DNA of 64,000 nucleotides from Sipunculus nudus (taxonomy: Eukaryota > Annelida > Sipuncula > Golfingiida > Sipunculidae): the NCBI GenBank assembly GCA_026874595.1, contig CM049306.1, forward strand, positions 73,095,642-73,159,641, read 5' to 3'. Both the position numbers and the translations under genes were made by a program. How positions within the stretch are numbered: position 1 is the stretch's first letter; every line of letters starts with the position of its first letter. Below are positions 13,501 to 26,800 of the stretch, one piece after another. The notes below the pieces were generated by a model that searched no databases, was not told the DNA's origin, and saw only the letters and a program-made list of their open reading frames with translations.

Positions 13501-16500
13501 TATGGTCACAGTTACCTAACTCGCACCATTTATGCATCTTTTGAAGGGCTAGGTTAAGGCCACATATGAATGGCCATGAATTTTACAAGGTCACAGATGT
13601 GATTTTTCTCAAATGATTTTAGTGAAATAACTGAAAAAGATTAGAGGCCTATACTCACCATTGATTGACCAGTAGTGTATCTTTTTGAAGGGCTTGTTCA
13701 AGTTTGAATATTTGATGACTTTGACACATTTTTCAAGGTCACAAATGTGATTTTGTTAAAAAAAATGTTAGTGCAGTATCTCAAAAAGAATCAGAGGCAC
13801 AGTCACCATTGATTGACCAGTCATGCACTCTCATGAAGTGTTAGGTCTAGTTCAGTTTTGGTTGATTTGCCACAGTTTTCAAGTTACTGATATTACACTC
13901 TTCAGTCCTTTTTAAGTGTCTCGAGAATTTTCACTGGTATTCAAACCTTTCTTGCACTTACAGGATTAACCTATGGTATCTCTCTGTCAAATCTTTAGCT
14001 CAGCTGACTGTAAGTCATCTGCAATGGCATAGTCAATCTGGTCATCCATATGTTTAACAACAGGACACTCATCAAAATGATTATGGTTCCAGACCTGAGA
14101 TTTTGCAGGTTCCTTTTTTAGATTTTCCCCAGCATCATTATGCCCATGCTCCAAGGCTATGGCCTTTTGCAGGGCCTACCTGACTTGTCTGTGTTCTGGT
14201 TACCTTTATCATTTAGTTTATCTTTTGTATGACTTGTACTGTAACTTACAAATGTTTTGGTTTATTAATTGCTGCTGATAATAATAAAAGAAATAATAAC
14301 TTGAAATCTGCATTCTAAGGAATGCAAGCCTCATACGTATGGCTGGGGTTGTCTTTGTTGTGGAATGCTCCCCTACCCATGTTTGCATTCACTTATTTGG
14401 CCCATATTCTCAGGTGACTGATAAGTGACTCTACACATATGAATATTCCTTTATGACATTCCTAAATCATGAACTAGATCCACACCAAAATCTAATTGAA
14501 GCTTCATTGGCCTATCCCCTGGAATTCCTGGAATTTTCATGAAATTCCGTCCATGATTGAAGAGTTATGTCATGAACAATCACACACAAAATAAGGATGA
14601 ATGCACACAATGAGGCAGAGCAGTTATCATTATAATAATAATGTACCTCAGCCCATTGTCTGTAAAAAAATATATATAACAAGAGGCAACTATTTTATAG
14701 TAATTGGCATTGATTGTGCTGAAATTCCCTATTCATGTTGATAAAGATAGCTTCAGAAATATGATACTGGTGCCAATATGGAACAAGTTTCTACTGAAAC
14801 CCTAACAAAAATATTTAATCCCCCTAATTTGCTTGTTTTAGTGAAAATAGATAAAACCATTCATTGGAAAATTTAATTAATTTTCTCACATAGTTTCCTT
14901 AATCAAGTATAACTATTGAGCTGATCGCGGACTCATATTTGCATAATGTTTGACTTATATTTTTCTCATAATGATAGAGTAGCTGTGACAAACTGACTCA
15001 GTAGGCAATCAGATAATTGGGCTGGTGAGCCTACTCGAGTCGTGATTCAAGTAATATCCAGGAATATATCCTAGTGGTCTTGCATCAGGTAGCATTCATA
15101 TTGTGGTAAACAGCCCATAATCTCAATATTATGCTAAGAATGATGAACCCACACAATAGTATACAAGTGAGCTCACAACCCAAACTTAAACACCTTCTCC
15201 TTTGACACGGGTCATATCCTGTATCGCCTACATGCTGCCTGCATCCTGTAACCCGTGTGAGCCTTGCTTGTGTTCATGCAGTCATAAATTCACCAAACAG
15301 GGGATTACCAATATGCTGAGTTAAAACGGAACTTTTCTTGCTCATGTTTTGTATTATTAGAGAGTACACAAAAATCCTTCTGATTGGTCTGGTTTATGTT
15401 GATTGACAGTGTACCTGAAGGGTTGTCAGAAATGACAAAACTATTTGCATCTTCATAAGGCTTTATAATGTGTTCCTCAGACTTAGATGTAATGACACTC
15501 TGGTGCCAGTAATCTGGTCGTAATGCGAGAGGGTCAATATGATGCTAAAAGATAGAGATGTTATTCCTCATGCTGAGTCATGCCTCATCTTTAATATCTC
15601 AAGAAAGATTTCGTGGATTGGTCAAAAGATTTGGTTGAATATCTTGGATAACTCAATTTTGTCTTGACTGATGGCACCACCTATTTTCTTATTCTTGTTT
15701 TCACGCTTCATTGCCACTTAACAGTAGTGTGAGCTTTATAAGTAAAAAAAATAATGGACAGATTTCTTTCATGTTATGCACATGCATAGATATGGGTTAT
15801 ACTATAACGCTAGATAAATTGGGGTCATCAACTTCACTCTGAGAGTGGCCTTGAATATTTCAATATTTGTTAAAAAATAACATCATTATATTTCTCAAGT
15901 CATTGGATGTCTTTGTCTGAAAAACAAAATAAAAGATGTTAGGTAATAAGTTGGAAAGAGTAATAAAACCTGTGACCTTTACCTTGATGTTCAAGGTCAA
16001 ATTAGCCAATATGCATTATTTTGGTGTACCCCATTACTTTGTAGTACAGCTTGTTTTTCCAACAATATTAGATCCTCAAATGGTTTCAGCCAAGTTGTCC
16101 AACAGTGGTTTTTGTACACACAGGCTTTTTATGAACACCAGTACAGCAATTTATTTCTTCAAATTTGACACAATTGTTTCCACCGTGATTTTTGACATGT
16201 CTGAAATATGGTGACCATAATCTGTATTTGCCATATGTCATATGCACAGTTTGTTTATAAGCAAAAAAGGACTCAGGAAATTTTTTTTTTTCAACTAATT
16301 AACATGCCTTAGGGGAGTGGCCTGTGTGACATTGGGATTGTTCCTGAAGCTGTAACTTGTATTTAACATAGCTGATGTTTGGCCAATTACGAAAGAGTAG
16401 AACTTCTAGTAGTGTGTCTCATTTATAAAAAGGCAGTGATAATTAGTCAAGGTGAGTGTTTGGCAGTAACATCCAGACACTCTGTGTACACGTCAGGTAA

Positions 16501-19500
16501 GGATTGTAGGTTAGGCAAGATAAAAGGCTGGAGATCTGTGAAAGTTGAATCTCTGGTCAGCATGAAGTGTTGTATAAGAGACTGTAAGTCAATCTACATT
16601 GTGGCTGAATAAGTTGTTCAGTTTACTTTGAACCATGGTGTATTGTTTAGTGTATGAACATGGATTTAACAAGCTTATTTATTTTGTTGGAACCCAAGAT
16701 GTCTGTTTCATTCAGTGAGTTGGGCCAGGATCAGGATATCTCACAGTGAGAGTTTTGTGACAATAAAGGCTCTCCATCCTTAATGTATAATCAAATGTGC
16801 AAGTTTTGTGACTAGTGTGGTTAATTGAGAACTAAGAGACAGGATACAGTTCATATGCAATATAGACTTTTTTTGCAAACATTAGGGGGACTCCACCAGA
16901 TTTTCAATGGACTGTTCCAAATGCTAGAATTATTGAACCCATATAGACAGCTGAGCACCTTGACCCATGGGTCCCTTATTTGGTAAACTTGTCAATCCAA
17001 TTTTTCCTTTCCTTGATTAACTTCACAAGTGAATAAATGTTTTCATGAACAATCTCCCTGCCCATTTCATTTTGCAGTACTCTCAATAATACCCCTGCCA
17101 GTTGACTGTACTCAAGATTAAAAATGATTCAGTTAAACTGAGCAAGTGTGGGCCAGAGTGCCTTACCAGAGTGCAACTACTCAGTCACCTCAAATGCTGC
17201 ACAAAGACTTGATTGACTCTGTCTCCTCAAACATTAGGATGCCTACAAGTCGTGTTTCGACTAATCGATAATTTGGCAAAACCATTTATTGCATATCACC
17301 AGCACAGGGACAGCCCTCTGCTTTCTTATATATGGCACAACATACACATTTTAATGGAAAACTGATAAAAATTTGGTGACCAAATTAAATACTGACATAT
17401 TTGTACTGTGTTAATACTGAATTTGGTTTAATTTGAACTTCTGCTGGTTTGTAGAGTTGCCATGTAAGGGGGTAACATGATGTATACTAAATGTACTTAT
17501 GTAATATACAGGGAAAACTTTACTTCAAGACACCTGTTTTAATGACACCTTTATATTATTGATACCTTTATATTATAGACACTTAAGTTTGTCCGATGAG
17601 ATGTAAATGCAAAGGTTTCTAACCTCTCTAATCCATGTACCTCCGTAATATGGTCAAGATCCCATGTCTTAAATCCATAAGTTTGAGATGTCACTCTGTT
17701 TACTTATATCTTCATGGCCTTATTTTTATACACCTGTCATATGACGGGAGTATTATAGTATACCCACCGTCCGTCCATTAACTTTTAGTGTCACTGCGAT
17801 AACTCAACAGGGCTTTGATGGATTTTCACGAAACTCAGCATAACTACTTATCATCAGATTATCTTACCTGAGTTAAATTATGGGCAACATCCACGCATAT
17901 TTGATCAGGTCAAGGGTCACTAGGCTACTTTGTGGTGTTGCCGCGATAACTCACGAGGATTTTGATAAAACTCATCTGAAATGTTAATTAGTAAAGTATC
18001 TCGCCTTAGTTTGGGAATACTATGCATGTATGTGGTGCTCTTGTTAGGAACTATGCTTTGTTTTGTTTTTGTGTAGTGCTTAATGTTTATATTTGTCATA
18101 TGTAATAATCAAGTATGGGACACTGGAGCTTTTATAAAAGTCATATAGAGGTGAAGTAGACAAAACAAGCAACATCATATGGCATTAACATGATGAGAAG
18201 CAGGTCCCAGAGGATAAATCAGTGACCTAGCAAAATGTTGCAGGTAGCAGCTGAGACTGATGCTGTTATGTACATCAGTTACGTAGATCAGCCCCTGGTG
18301 ATTCGCTGTTAATGCTGTAACAGCGCTGGCTTTTATCTGATCACATCTCTCTAGGGTTGTTCTTTACCGGCCCACCATCTTGTTGGTACAGTCTTTTTGT
18401 TTGGATAGTTACAGTAATTTTCCTCTCCTGGGCTTACCAAACTGCATCAGCACCGGGGCAGCCTGTAGCTGGTCTAGTGCCTGATTTCTAATTGACCACT
18501 CCTGGCATAACCATTATGAAGATTATCAATTATGAAATTGAAGTTGTTTTGGCCCGGGCACAAGTATCATTCACAATACATAACAATCGGATGGCTGGCA
18601 GATATGGATTGGACTTAGATTGGTGTATTATTTATTCACAAGTTTTCTCTTTCGGCTGCTCTTTGTCTCGTGACACTAGCTACCATGGCCATTCTAAAGG
18701 TGGATTAATCCTTTACTTGTTAGATTGATTTTAGATTTCAGACAAATTGTGACATTCTTTATATGAGTAATATGGGTTATGAATATAGCACTTAATATAG
18801 GAGACACTTTACAACAGCAGTATAAAACATTCAAAATGCATGAGTGACACAGGATAAGGTCATTCTGAAAGCATTCATTAAGGTGTGATTTATTGTTATA
18901 CACCAAGATTTTTTAGACCATCAAAATTAAATGAATAAAAACGTTTTTAGTCAACATTTAAAATTATAAGTCACCACTCCTGATGGACCACCTCAAGTTC
19001 TTCTGTGAATGAATTCCATAAAATTGGCCCAGTTATGCTTAAACTATGATTAGCATATATGTATCACCATTTTATCTTGGAACCTCTGATTGATTCCTGA
19101 TATTTCCCTGATCTCAAGCCAGGTTGATTGATGGATCTTACAATGATAATTGATTTTATGTATACTGGAGCTTCACCTTATGGACATTCATGCGCCAAAG
19201 TTATAATATTATACTCTATTCATAATCGGACATGAAATCAGTGCAGTTCTTCAGGTGCAGTTGTCACACTTAGCTCATGTGACACGTCAGCAAATGTTAT
19301 CCTTAAGTCTACCTAAAATTAATTTGTCAGTCATTGACGGAACTCATTAATTTGAACAGACTACAGAGAGTTCAGATCTTTTTTTATCCCCCACGTCCGC
19401 GGAATGGGGGACATTGATTTCGGTTTGTCTGTCTGTTCTTCCGTCAGGTTTTCGTTTCCGTGCGATAACTTCCCTAAATATTATCCAATTTCATTCAAAT

Positions 19501-20784
19501 TTTGGTTAGTGATTGCTCTCATGCTTACTTTGGTTTGGATTGTTTTTGGAGTGTCTGTCTGAAAATTTATTATCACCAGCTCTAAAACAATCAAAAATTT
19601 CTACTTTTGTTCCCAATTCACAACCAAACTTATGACATGTTGAGAAATCTTCAGGGGACAATGAAAACTAAAACATAGCCACTATGACCTGTAGAGACAT
19701 CTTCAGGGGAAAATAAAACTAAAACATATTAGAGAAGGCAAGGAGGGGACAACAAGAGGCAGAACTGGGTAACATAAATTCCACGAATTTGCTTGATATA
19801 TTTACAATACAGTTAGTATCTCAGGACAGTTTTGAGATCTTCCCCATGTATTAGGCCCTGCTTGAAACATGGGTTGCCCTTGAGTAATCAGTCTGTCTGT
19901 TTGGTGTCCACAAATTTGTGTATGGATGATATCACCAGTCTGGAGTGACCACTTGGATTCAAAGTTTTAATTGATATGACCAACCACTTAAGTAAGAATC
20001 CTGTAAACTTTTGGGTCAGTAGTCATGTTATTCACAGTTTTGTTTTCAGATGTTGTAATTGCAGCTGTTCAGCACTACCAGATCCAGCTTTCGTGCAGTA
20101 GATGGTCTTAACAGGATCTTCAGGGAGAGTTGAAATGAGGTCATTGTGACCAATATGCTCTGAGTCACAAAGTTAAACAAAAATTTCAGCACCTCAGAAG
20201 GTAGCTTTTCTTAGTAAAATTCATATATTAGGTCATGATAGGATATCTGATGAGACGTGAAATCAGGTCGCTGTGACCTGTATTTTTCTGAGTTAATACA
20301 TGTCTTTGACCCTTACAATATAGCATTTACCTAGATAGTTCAGGGACTGCTGGGTGGATTATTAAAGGAGATTTTATGCACTTTACTTGCTGAAGAACTT
20401 ATGAAAAAACAGCTGTTGTAATGCATCACAGGATAAAAATATCTTACAAAATTATGGATCACAGTTCATATTTATTTACAAGTTGGTTTGCAGAGGATAA
20501 AATGGACTGATTAAGTCAAACTTCATATGTATGAGACTCAAAGCCAAAACACACTGGCGTGGGTGGCAGGCATGTGTGGCATTTTGGCAGCAAGGGTTCA
20601 CGCGGCAGGTATGTGGCATTTTCAAAACAGACTTGCGTGGGCGGCACGCAGCAAATTTTGTAGAATAGCTGTGGAATATCGAGACTTTTTTGTGGTATTT
20701 TATATGTTTGTATAAGAAATATACCCCTGTATAGCATAAATTTCATAAAATAGTAATGATTTCACTCAGTGAACAATAATTATG

Positions 20785-20842
<58 letters not shown>

Positions 20843-23800
20843 AAACAATGTTTCTATTTGAAAATATATGCTTGTAATTTACATATCAAAGAACTATATA
20901 TAAACATGCACATGTCTATGTATAGTTGTTATATATGTTATCTTTACTTATGTACTTTAATATATATTGAAGTAAACAAATAAAGAAGGTGTAAATTAAA
21001 TGCATTTTACTAGATATTTAACAGACACTATATAATCACAAGAAATCTGCTCGAGGCATGCGCATGGCAAGCAGCAAAAATTGCTCTGGGACTGATAGCA
21101 GAAATCTGCTCGAGTGGCCAGCCACGTTCCACAAGCTTGCCACTCGTGCCAGTGTGTTTTGTCATAAGTCATATATAGGGAAGCGATTTTTGCCATGTGA
21201 CGCACATGTGCCATCTGCACCAGTGTGTTTTGGCCTTCATACATGAAGGAAGAACCTGCTGATGTTCATACCAAAGATTTACAGGATTTAGTATTTCAAG
21301 AGACTGTTTTCAACTTGGTTGCACATGTGTCACATTTACAGACCATGTGAATATACTCTATCCTGTTTGATTCCGAGTATGCTCTCCCACATACAACACA
21401 GTGCCCTGACAGTCTTCTGGTTGATTATATGCATATATGTTATTATACATTCAGTGTCAAACTAAAAGACAAATGAGAGCAAATATTTGACCTCCTGTAT
21501 GGCAGTGTTAGAAAAATGATCTGATTATGTCAATGCTGAAAACTAAAAATTGTTTCTCCTTCGAAATCAAATCATAGATATTTTCAAAATGCCCTGCTAC
21601 AGTTAAAAATTGATGTTATCATTCTGTTCCAGTTGAACAAGATGTGAGTCAATTGATGAGAGGTTTCATTACTAATTTTGTAGTGATGATTCAGACTACC
21701 CACATAGGCATTCAGTGTACTTTGTGTGAAGTAATGTATCAGCTGCCCAGTTCTGGTGGCTGTTTCATTTAGGGATGAATGGTCATAGAATAACCCCCAT
21801 GGGCCATCATCAGTTATTGTTAAACAGTTTTACTGCAGCATTGTCACATCCCCACCACTATACTCTATCAAGGTATGCACAACAGGGAGGGGTCAAATTA
21901 GCAAACAAGACTCGGTAGGCATTAGTATTGGGCTGATACTAACCATAAGGGTGAATGTACTGCAACATCCTATTGCATTGATATTGTTGTAAGCAGCTTA
22001 TAATCTTAACATTAGGCTATGAAAGATGAATTAACACAAAAAGAATACATGTGAACTCACAAATCAAACTGAAATCTGTCTCTATGCTGTCAGGTCATTT
22101 CCTGTATCACATACAAGTTGCCTGCTATCCAGTAACCCATGCGAGCTATGCTTGTATTCTGTGGTTAGAAATATAGTTAACATGCAGAGGGGTTTACAAA
22201 ATTTAAGAATTTTTAGATAGGTGTTGTTAGAAAGTATACTAAAAAAGAAAAGAGAAGATGCTATTTTTCATGTTAATCCAACATGCTTTATAGGTGATTA
22301 AGCCCCTTTAAGTGAACTAGTGTATAATTAGTAAAGCACATGATTTTTTAACTCATTAAACATGGAAGGAGTTTTTCATTAATTTATAAAAAAATAATAT
22401 ACCTGTACTTAGCTTTGCTCTCCTGTACAGGTAAAGATAACATAAGTTACATATCAAAAGATCAAAGGAAAACAGGCCATAGGTCAATCAAGTATTCAGG
22501 TGAAAATGTCCAATTTCCCATTTATTATTCAATTTGAGTCATGCACTCTGGTCTGATGGTACCTATACCTGTCTGTAAATGCTGAGAGTTTTGAGTAAAA
22601 CATTATTTCTCAAAAATAGCACCATAGATTCCACTAAAATTTGGTTGGTGGATTGATTGTTGATAGCTTTTTCTATAGCTCTAAACACGTGACAGATTTC
22701 TCAGGATGGCTTCATTGATTGTTCTTAAAATGTCTCCTAATTCTTCTTGAATAGTTTGACCCTTTGCACTAAACAATTGGTTTTGTGATTGGTTCAACAT
22801 ATTGGGCTGAAAATGTTCATGTCCATAAATCATGGATACCTCCATTTCATATTTAAAAACCGATGGTGCCATTTGCAATCGTTTTCATATGGTGTCCATC
22901 CATACGTTTGCTTTAGGGGATGCTCCTATCTCAGGATTTGTTAAGTGTATTGGTCTGAAGTTAGGCATGTACAGTGAAACTCCCCTAAGTCTGACACTTG
23001 AGGGACTGGAGGATTTTGTTTGTATTAGTGAGTTGTCCTGTTTAGAGGAGTATTTTTAGGCGTATTGTGTCAATTCATCATTGAATGTTTCTGATATCCT
23101 GTGTTTTCATTAAATGTATGCCTTATTTGAAAAAGGCTAAATAAATTTGATTTAAATCAATTTCAGAATAGCTTAAATATGCATTGCAATAAAATATAAT
23201 TATTTAAAAAAAGACGATCGCTAGCTAGGCTTCTCAAACTAATCTTGGCATAATCTTTACATTCCGGCATTCGTAGATTGATTTGCCATATTGGCCTGGA
23301 ACTGTGCATGTCCTTAGATCTTGGATACCTTCATCTTGTATTCAAGACTGGTGGTGCCATCAGCAATTGATATTGTGTGCCATCCATCTGTTTGCTTTGG
23401 GTAAAAATCGCTCATATCTGAGGAGTGGATGGATGTATTAGCCGGAAATTTTGGCATATTTTTCTGTTGTGGATAGCTTTGTTGTAGACCTGACAAGTGG
23501 CACCATCTGCTGTTCTGTTTTTTAGCTCAGCTGACTGTAAGTCAGGCCGTTTGTCCATTAACAAGGCACAAATCTTAACCGCTGGACCTGGAATCTTCAT
23601 TCTTTACATTCTGAGAGACCTATGAAAAGTCTCCATGGAAACAAGAAATTAGGTCTCTGTTACCCATATCCTTCAAGCTATGGGGCCCCAAAGTACCCCC
23701 CAGAATAGTAAAAATAATTTCATACAAAAACTTCAATATCTCATTAACTACATCACTGATGGTCATGATTTGTGGCATACATATTGATCATGAGATGTTC

Positions 23801-26800
23801 CATCAGTTCCTGCAGACTGGTGGCACCACCTGTATTTTTCGATTTTTTACGAATTTTTTTCTCTATTTTGAGACCTTTTAAAATGTGGACATCTGTTAAC
23901 AGGGCACAAATCGTAAGACTGGACCTAGAATCTTCATTCTTTACATTCTGAGAGACCTATGAAAAGTCTCTATGGAAACAAGAAATTAGGTCTCTGTTAC
24001 TCATATCCTTCGAGCTATGGGGCCCCAAAGTACCCCCCCAGAATAGTAAAAAATTTCATACAAAAAAAATTCAATATCTGATTAACTACATCACTGATGG
24101 TCATGTTTTTTGGCATACATATTGATCATGAGATGTTTCATCAGTTTCTGCAGACTGGTCGCGCCACCTGTATTTTTCAAATTTTACAATTTTTTTTCTC
24201 TATTTTTGAGACCTTTAAGGATTTAGTTATCTGTCAACAGGGTTCAAATTGTAACGACTGGACCTAGAATCTTCATTCTTAAAACAGGGAAACCCATAAA
24301 AAGTCTCCAAGGAAACCTGAAATTAGGTCTCTGTTACCCATATCCTTTGAGCTATGGCACTCCAAAGTACAGCTCAGAATAATGGAAAATTTGATACAAA
24401 AGCTGAAGTATCTGAACAACTTATGCAGAGATCACCATAATTGTTTGTATGGATATTGATCATGGAGTGTTAAGTCAGTTTCTGCGGCCTGGTGGCACCA
24501 CATGTATTTGTTCGGGCTTTTTTTTTTCGAATTTTTTTCTCTATTTTTGAGACCTTTAAAGATATGAACATCTGTTAACAGGGCACAAATTATAACAACT
24601 GGACCTAGAATTTTCATACTTTACACACAGGGAGACCCATGAAAACTTCCACGGAAACCTGAAATTAGGTCTCTGTTACCCATATCCATTAAGCTGTATG
24701 GCTTCAAAATACCCCCCCAGAATAATGAAAAATTTGATACAAAATCTCCAGTATCTCAATAACTACAACACTGATGCTCATGATTTTTGGCATACATATT
24801 GATCAAGACATGTTCCATCAGTGTCAGCAGACTGGGTGCGCCACCTCTTCTTTTTATTAAATTTTTACGAATTATTTTCTCTATTTTTGAGACCTTTAAA
24901 GATGTGGTTATCTGTCAACAGGGTACAAATTGTAACAACTGGACCTAGAATCTTCATTCTTGTCATGCAGGGAGGCCCATGAAAAGTGTCTGTGGAAACC
25001 TGAAATTAGGTCTCTGTTACCCATATCCTTTAAGCTATAGGACTCCAAAGTATCCCACAGAATAATGGAAAATTTCATACAAAAGCTGAAGTATCTGAAC
25101 AACTAATGCAGAGACCACCATGCTTCTTTGCATCGATATTGACCATTAAGTGTTTTTATTAGTTTCTGCAGACTGGTGGATCCACCTATATTTTTTAAAA
25201 GTTTACGCATTTTTTCTCTATTTTTGGGATATATTAATACAGACACAATCTCAGCCTGTTGGTTAATCTATTTGATGCTTCAGTTCAATGGTTATATACT
25301 GTATTTTCTCAAATAATTCGGAATGAAAAAAAATAATTACAATCTTGGAATTACAAAATAAAACAATAAAAAAATGAGTATATTTAATTTTTGCTGACGT
25401 ATAGACCATCGATGTCATTTCATAGATGGGCGATAATGCCACAAGTTTAAATATCTACCTTATATAAGAACAAGGTGCATATATTTGTCACGTTTGCTTG
25501 ATTAAACCCGTTTCTGTAGTTCTTTTTCCCCCTCAGATAATCTTTAAATACGAGATTCTCCGTGAAAACTTATGATTTTGTTGTTTTATAATGGTACATT
25601 AAGTAGACGGGTCTCACATTTAGGCCCCCATACTTGACAGTCGACTTCCGATCAGCTGATGTTTTCCTAATCTTTTATTATGAACGGTATTCCTAAATGA
25701 CAAGTGCAAACATATACAAATATTTGAGCACCATGTCTCGTTATAACTTATATGATTTTCTTTTATTAACTTATACTCATTTACCACTCGAACACACGTC
25801 TGAGTAGACTTTCATGCACAGTATACAAAATTAAGCAGGTAAAATTACTGAACTGCTCAAGGTAGTGCGCGCAGCGAGAGCCGCTTCCCGGGAGTCGCTG
25901 TCTGAGCCTGAAGCGTTAATTGCTGGTGTAAGGAACAGCGCCGATGCACGAGACACTATCCCTACAAAACCGCATGGGCGTAAGGCTCAAATCACAATTC
26001 TTTGATGATTAATTAGTACGCTAAATCAAAACACACCTGAACCAAACGAGTGACAGTTACAAAACTCCGGCATGAATGGTTATACAATGTTAATTGTAAC
26101 CAAAAGAACAAAATCAGTTAACAATAAAACAATTTTATGAAATGAAAAACAACAAATTATATATAAGTTTTATTTCACATGTCAGAAATAAGAGTAATTA
26201 GTATATGTGTGGCCCTGTTTGACCCAGGTAACACACGCTGAGGTCGCGTGACTTGGGAATTCCCAATAAAATGTGCATACATTAAACTCGTTTGCAGCAT
26301 ACTTATATTACTTGCAATCGGAATAAAACTGGCACCTTGAGAGAGATGACATCGTTTGGATAGGTATACTGAATTATAAAAGGTAAGTTTTCTGCCCATG
26401 TTTTGAGAATGTCAATAATTATATATTTATAAATATATAGTAAAGGGCACTATGGGAGGGCGAAACAGTCAGTTGTGAACAGGTGCTGCGAATGTTTTAC
26501 GTGAGGCAATAATTTGCGGTAATGGTTCGTACACGGCCCAGTTAGGGCTTAGGCCAAGGATAGTTTAAGTTGCATTTTTTAGCTCAGCTGACTATAAGTC
26601 ATCTGAGCTATAGTCGTGGTCCATTGTCCGTCGTCCGTCCATCTGTCCGTCTGTCCGTCCGTCCGTCCATAGATGTGGCACGTTTTGAAACCGTGAGACC
26701 TAGGAATCCAAAATTCAGCATAATGTTAGATGTCCCCAAGATCTCCTACCAAGCTGAAAACTGGGTCTTTGCAACTTCGTTCCTTTGAGAAATTAAGGAA

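Larger units (their letters stand above)
13990..16980 (+). repeat. Head/tail element (AGCTCAGCTGAC ... CAGCTGAGC), nested with other repeats
   Basis: The head TTTAGCTCAGCTGACTGTAA is at 13,992; a tail, CAGCTGAGCACCTTGACCCA then TGGGTCCCTTATT, is at 16,948-16,980. Between them lie unrelated repeats (15,000-15,310; 15,590-16,215), so either this is one much-interrupted element or head and tail belong to different copies. Confidence 0.4.
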
